64,000 bases of DNA from Stomorhina lunata (taxonomy: Eukaryota; Arthropoda; Insecta; Diptera; Rhiniidae): positions 109,611,468 to 109,675,467 of the forward strand of contig OW121743.1 in NCBI GenBank assembly GCA_933228675.1, in the 5' to 3' direction. The notes beneath the pieces were generated by a model that saw only the letters and a program-made list of their open reading frames with translations, ran no database searches and was not told the DNA's origin. This document shows, in pieces, positions 45,959 to 58,555 of this stretch. Both the position numbers and the translations under genes were made by a program. The stretch's first letter is position 1. Every line of letters begins with the position of its first letter.

Positions 45959-47850
45959 TTTTTTCAAAGAAAATTTTCGGTAAAAAATATTTTATATAGA
46001 AAATTTTCGGGGAAAAAATTTTATATAGAAAATTTTCGGGGAAAAAATTTTATATAGAAAATTTTCGGGGAAAAAATTTTATATAGAAAATTTTCGGGGA
46101 AAAAATTTTATATAGAAAATTTTCGGGGAAAAAAATTTATATAGAAAATTTTCGGGGAAAAAATTTTATATAGAAAATTTTCGGCGAAAAAATTTTATAT
46201 AGAAAATTTTCGGTGAAAAAATTTTATATAGAAAATTTTCGGTGAAAAAATTTTATTTAGAAAATTTTCGGTGAAAAAATTTTATATAGAAAATTTTCGG
46301 AGAAAAAATTTTATATAGAAAATTTTCGGAGAAAAAATTTTATATAGAAAATTTTCTGTGAAAAAATTTTATATAGAAAATTTTCTGTGAAAAAATTTTA
46401 TATAGAAAATTTTCGGTGAAAAAATTTTATATAGAAAATTTTCGGTAAAAAAATGTTATAAAGAAAATTTTCGGTGAAAAAATTTTATATAAAAAATTTT
46501 CGGTGAAAAAATTGTGTATAGAAAATTTTTGGTGAAAAAATTGTATATAGAAAATTTTCGGTGAAAAAATTTTATATAGAAAATTTTCGGTGAAAAAATT
46601 TTATATAGAAAATTTTCAGTGAAAAAATTTTATATAGAAAATTTTCGGTGAAAAAATTTTATATAGAAAATTTTCGGTGAAAAAATTTTATATAGAAAAT
46701 TTTCGGTGAAAAAATTTTATATAGAAAATTTTCGGTGAAAAAATTTTATATAGAAAATTTTCGGTGAAAAAATTTTATATAGAAAATTTTCGGTGAAAAA
46801 ATTTTATATAGAAAATTTTCGGTGAAAAAATTTTATATAGAAAATTTTCGGTGAAAAAATTTTATATAGAAAATTTTCGGTGAAAAAATTTTATATAGAA
46901 AATTTTCGGTGAAAAAATTTTATATAGAAAATTTTCGGTGAAAAAATTTTATATAGAAAATTTTCGGTGAAAAAATTTTATATAGAAAATTTTCGGTGAA
47001 AAAATTTTATATAGAAAATTTTCGGTGAAAAAATTTTATATAGAAAATTTTCGGTGAAAAAATTTTATATAGAAAATTTTCGGTGAAAAAATTTTATATA
47101 GAAAATTTTCGGTGAAAAAATTTTATATAGAAAATTTTTGGGGAAAAATTTAATATAGAAAATTTTTGGTGAAAAAATTTAATATGGAAAATTTTCGGTG
47201 AAAAAAATTTATATAGAAAATTTTCGGTGAAAAATTTTATATAGAAAATTTTCGGTAAAAAAATTTTATAAAGAAAATTTTCGGTGAAAAAATTTTATAT
47301 AGAAATTTTTCGGTGAAAAAATTTTATTCCGAAAATATTCCTGTGAAAAAATTTTATATAGAAAATTTTCGGTGAAAAAATTTTATATACAAAAATTTTC
47401 GGTGAAAAAATTTTATATAGAAAATTTTCGGTGAAAAAATTTTATATAGAAAATTTTCGGTGAAAAAATTTTATATAGAAAATTTTCGGTGAAAAAATTT
47501 TATATAGAAAATTTTCGGTGAAAAAATTTTATATAGAAAATTTTCGGTGAAAAAATTTTATATAGAAAATTTTCGTTGAAAAAATTTTATATAGAAAATT
47601 TTCGTTGAAAAAATTTTATATTGAAAATTTTCGGTGAAAAAATTTATATAGAAAATTTTCGGTGAAGAAATTTTATATAGAAAATTTTCGGTGAAGAAAT
47701 TTTATATAGAAAATTTTCGGTGAAAAAATTTTATATAGAATATTTTCGGTAAAACAATTTTCGTTGTATAAAATTTATTTAGAAAATTTTCAGTGAAAAA
47801 ATTTTATACAGAAAATTTTCAGTGAAAAAAATTAATATATAAAATTTTAG
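45959..47850 (-). repeat. CTATAG-family satellite array, CGGTGA variant, 29 bp period
   Basis: About sixty-five units of ATATAG, A4, T4, CGGTGA, A5, T4, very uniform between 46,560 and 47,130. The left edge has a CGGGGA block (46,000-46,180), then single CGGCGA and CGGAGA/CTGTGA steps before the CGGTGA core, as if variants spread stepwise. Unlike the other arrays, the constant palindrome CTATAG is replaced by ATATAG throughout. Confidence 0.97.
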
Positions 47851-47968
47851 TCGAGGAATTGGTTGGCCCCACAAACATTTTTGGGCTTTTATCAATAAAT
47901 CTATTTCAATAATAAATAATTGTAATAGATAGGGATTAAATGCAAACAAAAAGTTCTTTTTGGATAAT
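47846..47968 (+). repeat. Satellite-associated module M, copy 3
   Basis: tcgaggaattggttggcccc, acaaacatttttgggctttt, atcaataaatctatttcaat, gtaatagatagggattaaat, gcaaac, gttctttttgga: the same order of blocks as copies 1 and 2. It sits exactly at the right edge of the CGGTGA array and is followed by CGGTAT-like units. Confidence 0.7.
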
Positions 47969-47974
47969 TGTGGT

Positions 47975-48235
47975 AAAAATTTATTATAGAAAATTTTTTG
48001 GTATACAAATTTTTTATAGAAAATTTTTCTGTATAAAAATTTTGTTTACAAAATTTTTCGGTGTAAAAATACAAATCTATATACAAATTTTTTATAGAAA
48101 AATTTTCAGTATAAGAAATTTTGCATATAAAAGAGTATGGACAGTAATTCTGTATAGAAAAGTTTTCGGTATTAAATTTGTTTATATCAACATTTTTGTT
48201 AAAAAAATTTTGATACACAATTTTTTGTCATAACA
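47975..48235 (-). repeat. Short degenerate CGGTAT-type satellite stretch
   Basis: About nine poor units (TATAGAAAATTTTT, GGTATAC, CGGTGTAAAAA) after module M, resembling the 41.4-44.7 kb array more than the neighbouring CGGTGA array. Frames on both strands here are artefacts. Confidence 0.75.
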
Positions 48236-48678
48236 ATTTCTTAAACATGCCAAGTCTGATATTTATGTAACGAAGTGCCAAAGATCGGCTATTATACCGT
48301 TTCCAAACGAACACAGAGTGTCTACTTGAGTGCTATTCAAATAATGAAGTAATTTTCGTACCACAAGAAATAAATCCATCTAACTACCAAGATCTTAGGC
48401 CTATGAAAAGTTTCGGGCTCTTTTAAAAAGGCTTTGAAGATTCTCTATTTTATTTCGAGCACTCCATTTAACTATATATATTTTATTTCCATTGCATCAA
48501 AACCCTTCTACATTTTCTTTCCTCTTAACGATCTTATAACTACTATAAGTCTTAGCCATTAACATAGCAACAATTACATTTCAAAATATTTTAATAAATT
48601 CTAGTGAAGAAGTTATTAGCTGCAAAATGATTAAATATTCATAATGTTAATAATTCATATTCTGAGTTGATTATAAAA
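48236..48678. other. Spacer, nothing recognised
   Basis: AT-rich DNA without a repeat or frame that I can support. Confidence 0.45.
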
Positions 48679-50329
48679 ACAAGTAAGAGTGTTATATTCG
48701 GCTGTGCCGAATCTTATATACCCACCATCAAGTTGTGTTAAATTTAGAAACATATCTCATATATATACGAGGGTGCAGCAAATTCAAAACGTGGACCAAA
48801 TTGGAAAAAAGTTGTTACGCTAGTTGTCATTGTTGGTAAAATATTTGGAATAACTTCGGTTGCAGTAGCTTTATAGTTCAACATTCAAAAGTATGTAAGT
48901 GGTTTCCCTAGTATTTATTTACTTTGAACAAAATTCGTTATCACAACCGGGTATGGTTTTACATTAATAAGTTGTTAAATACTTTTCCTTAAGCTTAACA
49001 TTTAGTTAAGATAAAGAAGTTGATAGTAATACGACTGGTCCATATATTTTGTAAGGAGGTCCTAATGCATCTACCATATACAAATCTTAATATGCTGCTT
49101 GTACCTCCGAATCTTTTTAATTGTAGATATAATAAAAAGGGGATGTAATATATATATAAGAATTATAGCCAAATGTTGACCGATTGTAACAAAATTTTAC
49201 ACACTGGTTGGTATTTATGTAAAGCTTATTTTTGCAAAATTTAGTGGCAATAGCTATCACAGTTTCTAATTTAATAGCTTTTAACTGGTCCTTGCTAAAT
49301 ATTTTTTGGTTTCCGGGAGTGTATTTTATATGAGAGTTATAGTCAAATATGGACCGATTCCTATAAAATTTGATATACTGACCAATAGTTGTATAAAACT
49401 TCTCTATACTAAATTTAGTCATCATAGCTATTACAATTGTATTCAATTTATCAGCATTCATGTGTTTCCCGGGGCGGGGTTATATGGGAGCTCTAACTAA
49501 ATGTGAACCGATTTTGCCCATTTTCAGTATACAACTTTTGTTACATATCAGAAATACTTTTGTAAAATTTTGTTTCTCTAGCTTTTATAGTTAAGGAGCT
49601 GTCGTGCTTTTATCTGACGGACAGACGGACATAAATCTCCTTTCCTTTTTGTATTTTTGTGTTTCTGTAAGTTTTTTATATGGGAGCTATGGTCAAATGG
49701 TGACTGATTGTAACAAAATTTTGCACACTGGCTGGCATTCACATAAGACTTGCTTTTGTAAAATTTTGTTGCTATAGCCCTTTCAGTTAAGGCGCTATCG
49801 CGCTTTTATCTAACGGACAGACGGACATAAACCCCCTTTTCTTTTTGTATTTTTGTGTTTCCGTAAGTTCTTTACATGGGAGCTATGGTCAAATGGTGAC
49901 CGATTGTGACAAAATTTTGCACACTGGCTGGTATTCACATAAAACTTATTAGTGCTAAATTTGGTGGCGAAAGCTATTACATTTAAGCATTTATTGGCAT
50001 TTAAGTGAATTTCAGGTGGAATTTATGCTGTTTCCGTATGTTTTTTATATGGGAGCTATGGTTAAATGTGAACCGATTTCGATGAAATTTTACATGCTGC
50101 CTAGTGCTTATGGAAAACTTCTAGATACCAAATTTTGTCATCATAGCTATTATAATTTGTCAGTTATTAGCAAATAAGCGACTAGCCCAGACGAGGTTAT
50201 ACGGGAGCTATGGTCAAATGTTAACCGATTTTGCCCAATTTCAATACCAAAATTTTCTCATAAATGAGGAATGTTTTTGCTAAGTTTCAGTGAGCTAGCT
50301 CCTTTCGTTTAGGCGTTATCGTGATTTCA

Positions 50330-50367
<38 letters not shown>

Positions 50368-50516
50368 GGACAGACAGACGGACATCGCTCAATCGTCTTA
50401 GAATTTTATAAGGATTCAGAATATATATCGTTTTTGAGTTTTGAGCCAATATTAAGGAAATTACAAACGGAATGACAATCTCAATATACCCCCCATTCTT
50501 TTTGATGGTGGGTATA
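48679..50516 (-). repeat. DINE/Helentron-like dispersed repeat, family 2, about 1.8 kb, with internal modules
   Basis: Left end acaagtaagagtgtt, a hairpin at 48,697-48,711 (TTCGGC, TGT, GCCGAA), then ATACCCACCATCA; right end GATGGTGGGTATAAA preceded by an (ACAG)n microsatellite at 50,331-50,378. Inside, a block of the type gggagctatggtcaaatg plus accgatt recurs about seven times (near 49,150, 49,330, 49,485, 49,678, 49,875, 50,048, 50,200). A roughly 195 bp unit containing acggacagacggacataaa is duplicated (about 49,612 and 49,813). The same block is found in family 1. Frames inside are artefacts. Confidence 0.75.
50331..50378. repeat. (ACAG)n microsatellite in the family 2 element
   Basis: ACAGACAG run with a few ACGG units; equivalent to the run at the window start. 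Confidence 0.9.
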
Positions 50517-51374
50517 AAAAGAATTGAAAAATTTTATCTCTATTTAGTTTTGAAAAAACTTCATAATAGCATCCGTTGCAACACAAAATAGCAATATCAT
50601 CTTTTTGAAATCATCATAATCGTCTTCGGCATCAAAATGTGTAGAACATTCTGTAAAATATTACTCTACACATGCACTTGCAGACGGACGGATGTAGAGT
50701 CTTACAGGAGAAGAAATAAGGTTGAAAGTGTATATAACTAAAAGGGATGTACACATTTTAAAGGGCCTTATATGTTATCAATCCTCATTTTGAAAAAAAA
50801 GTTTGATAGTGATTTTTTTGACAATATAAGATGGCGGAGCCGGAAACATTTATATATTATTCGTAGAATAGGACTGCAGATGTAAATTTTAGGGGTTCGA
50901 ATAAAAGGTAATAATTCGAAATAACTATGTACTTCAAAGAAGGCCTTCTGATATAAGCTAAAATGTTAGGGCCTTGCCATCAACATACCTGAAGTTTGTA
51001 AGTTTATAGTTGTAAGTACTCGTACTTGTACGATGAGCATTTTATACGTAGAAGTATGAAACATAATTATTTATAGTCTACTGCCCTTGAAGGAGACATA
51101 AATTGACAAATAATTGGGGGTCCATTCAATGAATGATTTATGGTAGATGGTAATGGTCATGTTAATGGTATAGCTGTTACTAAAGTTCTTTTATCGCTGG
51201 CAGTTTGCTCTTCGGCTGCTTAACAATTTTATAGTAAAAACTACACAACTATTATACAATTTCCAAGTATATAAGTAGAAACAAATACATAAATACGTCT
51301 TTCAAGGTATTCTTGAAAATACCCAATAAACAATTTTGTTAGAAATAAAAAAAAATCGAAATTGTTCCATGTTT
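50517..51374. other. AT-rich spacer, no gene seen
   Basis: No supported gene, RNA or repeat by eye. Confidence 0.45.
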
Positions 51375-54005
51375 GTCACATAAAATTTTTCTATAAAATT
51401 TCATAGAAAATTTTAAGTTTTTCTTTTAAAAATTTTTTATAGAAAATTTTTTTATAGAAAATTTTCGATATAAAATTTTTCTATAGAAAATTTTCGATAT
51501 AAAATTTTTCTATAGAAAATTTTCGATATAAAATTTTTCTGTAGAAAATTTTCATTATAAATTTTGTCTATAGATAATCTTCGATATAAAATTTTCTGTA
51601 GCAAATTTTCAATATAAAATTTTTCTATAGAAAATTTTCGATACCAAATTTTTCAAAAAAAATTTTTGATATAAAATGTTTTCATAGAAAATTTTCGATA
51701 TAAAATTTTTCTAAAGAAAATTTTCCACAGAAGTTAATCTATAGAAAATTTTCGATACGAATTTTTCTAAAGAAAATTTTCCATATGATATGTTTCTAAA
51801 GAAAATTTTCAATATGAAATTTTTCTTTAAAAATGTTTAATATGTAATTTTCTATAGAAAATTTTCAATATGAAATTTTTCTATAGAAAATTTTTGTTAT
51901 AAGATTCTTATATGGCAAATTTTCGATATAAAATTTTTCTAAAAAAATCTTGTAATAAAATTTTTCTGTAGAGAATTTTCGATATAAAATTTTTCTATAC
52001 AAAATTTTCGATATAAAATTTTTCTGTACAAAATTTTCGATATAAAATTTTTTTGTACAAAATATTTTATATAAAGTTTTTCTGTATAAAATTTCCGATA
52101 TAAAAATTTCTAAAGAAAATTTTCGATGTAAAATTTGTTTATAGAAAATGTTTGATATAAATTTTTTTCTATAGAAAATTTTCGATATAAAATTTTATTA
52201 TAGAATATTTTCGATATAAAATTTTCGATATAACATTTTTTTATATAAAATTTACGATATAATTTTTTTTTGTAGAAAATTTTCGATACAAACGAAAGTA
52301 TTTCTTAAGAAAAAATTGTTCTTGTGACAATTTTTGATAGAAAATTTTTCTATAGAAAATTTTCGGTATAAAATTTTTCTCTAGAAAATTTTCAATATGA
52401 AATTTTCCATTAGAAAATTTTTCCATAGAAATTTATTACAAATTTTCGTTATACAATTTTTCTATTTTTCTTTTGAAAATTTTCGACATAAAATTTTTCC
52501 ATAGACATTTTTTTAATATCAAAGTTTTCTATAGAAAATTTGTGGAAAAGTTTTTCTATAGAAAATGTTTGGTATTGAATTTTTCTAAAAAAATTTCTAT
52601 ACAAAATTTAGCTAAAGAAAATTTTCGACATGAAATTTTTCCTTAGAATATTCTCGATATAAAATTTTTCTTTAGAGAATTTTTGATAAGAAATTTATTC
52701 ATAGAAAATTTTCGATTAGAGATTTTTCTATAGAAAATTTTCGCTAAGAGATTTTTTTATAGAAAATTTTCGCTAAGATATTTTTTATAGAAAATTTTCA
52801 ATTTCAAATTTTTCTATAGAAAATTTTCGATGTAAAATTTTTCTATAGAATATCTTCAATGTAAAATTTTTCTATAGAAAATTTTCAGTGTAAAATTTTC
52901 ACTATAAAATTTTTTCATAGAAAATTTTAAATGTAAATTTTTTTTAAAGAAAATTTTCGATGTAAAATTTGTTGATGGAAAATTTTTGATATAAAATTTT
53001 TTCTTTAGAAAATTTCGATATGAAATTTTTTCATAGAATATTCTCGATATAAAATTTTTCTATAAAGAATTTTTGATATAAAATTTTTCTTTTAAATTTT
53101 TCTATAGAAAGTTTTAGAAATAAAAATTTTGTATAGAAAATTTTCAAAATAAAATTTTTCTGAATGAAATTTTCTTAATAAAATTTTCGATATGAAATTT
53201 TTCTAAAGAAAATTTTTCTAATGAAATTCTTCTATAGAAAATTTTTAAAATGAATTTCTTCTATAAAAAATTTTTGATATAAAATTTGTCGATAGAAAAT
53301 TTTCGATATTAAATTTTTCTATACAAAATTTTCTATATGAAATTTTTCTATAGAAAATTTTCAATATGAAATTTTTTCTATAGAAAATTTTCAATATGAA
53401 ATTTTTCTATAGAAAATTTTCAATATGAAATTTTTCTATAGAAAATTTTCAATATGAAATTTTTCTATAGAAAATTTTCAATATGAAATTTTTCTACAGA
53501 AAATTTCAATATGAAATTTTTCTATAGAAAATTTTCAATATGAAATTTTTCTATAGAAAATTTTCAATATGAAATTTTTCTATAGAAAATTTTCGACATT
53601 AAATTTTTCTGTACAAAATTTTCGATATGAAATTTTTCTATACAAAATTTTCGATATGAAATTTTTCTATAGAAAATTTTCGGTATAAAATTTTTCAACG
53701 GAAAAAGTTTATATAAATTTTTCCCAGAGAAAATTTTTGATATAAAATTTTTCTATAAAAAAATTTCGATATAAAATTTTTTATAGAAAACTTTCAATAT
53801 AAAATTTTTTTATAGAAAATTTTCGATAAAAATTTTCTATTGAAAATTTTCGATATAAAATTTTTCTATTGAAAATTTTCGATACAAAATTTTTCTACAA
53901 AAAAATGTTCGAAATAAAATTTTTCTACAGAAAATTTTCAATATGAAATTTTTCTATAGAAAATTTTTGATACGAACTTTTTTTATATAAAATTTTCGTT
54001 ATAAA
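51375..54005 (-). repeat. CTATAG satellite array, CGATAT variant, first array
   Basis: 29 bp units CTATAG, A4, T4, CGATAT, A4, T5, i.e. the reverse complement of the ATATCG arrays at 12-26 kb. It is diverged overall, with a local homogeneous run of CAATATG units at 53,340-53,580 and CGATATG beyond it. Confidence 0.94.
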
Positions 54006-55424
54006 AGAGTTTTGGCAAAATAAAATTTGTTTAGTGGTCAACAAAATATGCATTTGTCTTCTCTTCATTTGTCGTAGACTTTAGGCACAGTTTATATCAA
54101 GAACAAGATGAAGAGGATGATGACGATGATGATGCTAAAGAAAAATTAAAATAAAAATACTGAGTAAAACTACAAGCAGCCAGAAGATTAAATATATGTT
54201 GCCAATATTTAAACAGCACAACACAGATCACAGCAGTGGCAACAGTTGAAATAGATGAAGAAACAGACAAATGGTTGAAAGGACAGACGAACAAAGGAAC
54301 TAACATATAGACGGACATTACCATAATAACTGCTGGTGAATATTGAAGCTGCTGCCGCCTCATCATTGTCTAAAACATAGAACATGCAAACAAAACCAAA
54401 CGGAATCAAATATCTAACCAACTACAGTTACGAGTCTTTTCCAGGCAACAGCAGACAATCAACCGACAAACCAACTCTGTTCAACCATTCCAAAAAAAAT
54501 TAAGACCATTTTGCAACGCTCGCATTCGAGTGTGTGGAATATACAATAGCAGCATGAATTCGTTTAAGCAACTCATAAAATTGATAAGTAAACTGAAATG
54601 AAAATGTGAAAAATAAAAATGGAAACAGAAATAGAAATAGCTGAAATGTGGCTTCAGAAATGCTCATACGTTTGGTGTGATTTTGAAAATTGTAAGTAAA
54701 ATGAGTTTGAATTCATTGAATGAAGTTGAAGTTAGTGGTTCATAGACATAAATTATCCAAACTAAATGGATGTGTTAGACCTAAATGCTATGTACTACCA
54801 TTTTTGCCCAGTTTTTTTTTCTTTTTTTCATTTCATTTTATTAATTCTTGTTCTCGATTTTATACTATTAAAAATGCGTCTCTTACGTTTCAATGAATAG
54901 GAATTGTTTTATTACCATGAATACAAGCGCATTGTATAAATAAATGATGATTATGATGATGATGTTAAAGTTGAAATATTTTGTTATAAGTCCACAAAAA
55001 GTATGAGCGGTAGTTTCATTAGAAATCACATGAATAACTTTGAAAGGAACAATTAGTAGAAATTTAAATATAAAATTAAGATTATTTCATTTTACGTTTA
55101 TTTGAATTTTGCAAATTTACTACGTAGCATTTCATTTTAAACAATTGTCGTAAGTTGAGTTGGGTAAATTTTGCAAACTTTTGCTGTTTTGAATTTAAAT
55201 ATTTTAGACTTTAGAAATTTAATTGCTGAATGAGTTAATTTGATGTCATAAGCATATAATTACTCATTAAGAAATATATTTAATAATACTTTCTTGAGCG
55301 GAAATTTTTGGAAATGGTGAGTACTTGTTAACCATTTTATTCTTCTTCTGTTAACCCTTTTATTACGAAGAACAAACTAAAAAAAAAATCTTTTAAAGGA
55401 GCCTTTAAATACATTTTATACAAA
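54006..55424. other. AT-rich spacer, no gene seen
   Basis: Contains GAT-rich simple patches (54,107-54,135; 54,945-54,968). Overlapping minus frames at 54,097-54,421 read Ser-rich because of the GAT/GCA repeats and are not supported as genes. Confidence 0.45.
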
Positions 55425-55462
55425 TTAACCCTTGAGTACCCATTGGCATGGGAACTATTTAG

Positions 55463-56803
55463 TTTCTATAAAAAATTTTCGATATAAAATCTTTCGATAG
55501 AAAATTTTCGATATAAAATTTTTCTATAGAAAATTTTCGATATAAAATTTTTCTATAGAAAATTTTCGACATAAAATTTTTCTATAGAAAATTTTTGATA
55601 TAAAATTTTTCTATAGAAAATTTTCGTTATAAACTTTTTCTCTAGAAAATTTTCGATATAAAATTTTCCTATAGAAAATTTTCGATATAAAATTTTTCGA
55701 TAGAAAATTTTCGATATAAAATTTTTCTATAGAAAATTTTCGAAATAAAATTTTTCTATAGAAAATTTTCGATATAAAATTTTTCTATAGAAAATTTTCG
55801 ATATAAAATTTTTCTATAGAAAATTTTCGATACAAAATTTTTCTATAGAAAATTTTCGATATAAAACTTTTCTATAGAAAATTTTCGATACAAAATTTTT
55901 TTATAGAAAATTTTCGATACAAAATTTTTCTATAGAAAATTTTCGATATAAAATATTTCTATCGAAAATATTCGATAGAAAGTTTTCGATATAAAATTTT
56001 TCTATAGAAAATTTTCGATATAAAATTTTTCTATAGAAAATTTTCGATATAAAATTTTTCTATAGAAAATTTTCGATATAAAATATTTCTATAGGAAATT
56101 TTCGATATAAAATTTTTCTATCGAAAATTTTCGATATAAAATTTTTTTAGAGGAAATTTTCGATATAAAATTTTTCTACATATATAAAATTTTCGATATA
56201 AGATTTTTCTATAGAAAATTTTCGATATAAAAATTTTCTATAGAAAATTTTCGATATAAAAATTTTCTATAGAAAATTTTCGATATAAAAATTTTCTATA
56301 GAAAATTTTCGATATAAAAATTTTCTATAGAAAATTTTCGATATAAATTTTTCTATAGAAAATTTTCGATATAAATTTTTCTATAGAAAATTTTCGATAT
56401 AAAATTTTTCTATAGAAAATTTTCGATATAAAATTTTTCTATAGAAAATTTTCGATTTAAAATTTTTCTATAGAAAATTTTCGATATAAAATTTTTCTAT
56501 AGAAAATTTTTGATATAAAATTTTTCTATAGAAAATTTTCGATATTAAATTTTTCTATAGAAAATTTTCGATATTAAATTTTTCTATAGAAAATTTTCCA
56601 TATTAAATTTTTCTATAAAAAATTTTTGATATAAAATTTTTCTATAAAAAATTTTCGATATAAAATTTTACTATAGAAAATTTTCGATATAAAATTTTAC
56701 TATAGAAAATTTTCGATATAAAATTTTACTATAGAAAATTTTCGATATAAAATTTTACTATAGAAAATTTTCGATATAAAATTTTACTATAGAAAATTTT
56801 CGA
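55463..56803 (-). repeat. CTATAG satellite array, CGATAT variant, second array
   Basis: 29 bp units (CTATAG, A4, T4, CGATAT, A4, T5), many identical to consensus. The right end has a run of five ACTATAG units (56,660-56,790), and a 28 bp sub-block with AAAATTTTCTATAG in place of AAATTTTTCTATAG lies at 56,215-56,340. The array ends at aatctcaaagcaatctc. Confidence 0.96.
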
Positions 56804-58388
56804 ATCTCAAAGCAATCTCAACATTGTAAGCAAAAATTTTATGTTATGAGTATATGTTAATAAAAAGTGATTTTGGAAAAAATTGGTTCATATACGGTAC
56901 TGAGTAATAGGCTCTCGATATTAGTATCAAAAGTTTTGTATATCAATTTGAGAACTAAAATATTTGATATGGAAATTTTTTTATTAGAATATTTATTTTA
57001 TTATATTTTAACATTTTCTATGAATATTTTGTTCCAAAATTATTTTATGAAAATTTTAGTACTAAAATATTTTCTATAAAATTTTTAGTACTAAAATGTT
57101 TTTGGTAAATTTCTGAAATATTTCACATAAATATTTTAGTATTTTTACTTTCTATAAAAGTTTGATATAAAAATATTTTTTTACAAAATTTTTAGTACTA
57201 AAATATAATGTTTAAAAGTATTTAGGACAAACTAGTTTTTTAATTATATTTAAGTAATAAAAAAATAAAGTTAATACCGAAAACTTTTTTGGTAATCCAA
57301 AACATTTATATGTAGATGTTATTTACCTACATACTATTAATCAGGAGCTTTAATACTAAGTAAATTTATTTTTGTGGGTTTCTTTTTGTAATATTGTTTT
57401 TTTTTTATTTTTCTTTTTGGTGGAGGCTTAAACTATGACTATCTTTTGACCATATTTTATAAACATGCAAAAAAGCGAGAGTTGAAAACATACTAGATCA
57501 TATATCAAACAGGTAATGTAATGTACTCAGCAAAAATGTTTAACAAACAAAAAATACAAAAAAATACATTTTATCAAATCCTCAAACTTTAATGTAGGAG
57601 GAGAGTTCCAGGAAATTTGTAGTTAGCTCAAACAAATGCATATGAAAATATTGTTAAGTGTGTTGGAAGGTTGGTTCACAGGTAATACCAACACCCAAAA
57701 AAAAAAAAAAAAATGTTCCTTGTGTCTATTAATACATGAAAGCTGTAGAGTTACAGGCTACGCATAACTAGAAAACTTAAATCTATACATTTGATGTACT
57801 CGTACATACAAACATAAATATGTAGTAGATGTTAAATTAGATGTGTGTTTCGATGTATTTATGGACAATAGAGGCAACAGCAGCCGAGAATGGCCATAAA
57901 ATTACCACATCGTAATAATTCCGATACAATCAGCACTTGGGCCAAATGGTAATTGCGTATTGTAAATTAGTTGGCTGGTTTGGTTGAATGGCTGTGCAAA
58001 ACGTATGAATAAATGAATGAATGTATTAAATGGTTTTGTAATAAAAACTAATGGGCAAAAGGGGATCGACCGAAGATGTAAAAGAGTAAGAGGTGGTAAT
58101 TTGTGTATATGTATATAGGTTTCTTAATGCATATTTACGCACTTAAACAAACGCATATGTATAATCATATTATATATAAATTTACATACTTACATATACT
58201 ATATACTTATCGGAGAAATATATAAAATGTTAATAAGCCTACACAATATAATGACCATATAATTAATGTATGTGTGAATGAACAACTGTTGGACTGTTTA
58301 TATACCAGAAGTTTAAAATTGAAAGACTAGGTTTCAAAGACTAGATTTCAAAACCTACAAAACTGGCTTATTATAATAATTATTGGAT
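56804..58388. other. AT-rich spacer, no gene seen
   Basis: 56,930-57,240 shows repeated ttagtactaaaatattt strings at 20-45 bp spacing, perhaps another eroded AT satellite. A poly(A) run lies at about 57,697-57,713. A 70-codon frame (56,867-57,079) is within the AT-rich repeat-like part and is not supported. Confidence 0.45.
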
Positions 58389-58555
58389 TTCGACAGTAGA
58401 CACCTTAAAAAAATCTAGAGCCAATTTTAAATAGCAAACAAATAGTCTAGTTATAATTTTACGACAATCTAGAGGTTAATCCTAATCTGCGTGGCATAAT
58501 CACTATCACTTTTGGGACTGTTGGGCATGTTTGGACCATTGCATTTTGTGTGCTC
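58389..58555 (+). repeat. 167 bp direct repeat, left of satellite array
   Basis: Runs from ttcgacagtagacacctt to ttttgtgtgctc; repeated at 60,340-60,506 with four substitutions and no length change. The satellite begins immediately after its last base. Confidence 0.95.

Noticed and set aside
54097..54421. Ser-rich minus frames
   Set aside because: Produced by GAT/GCA simple repeats on the plus strand; no protein family recognised.
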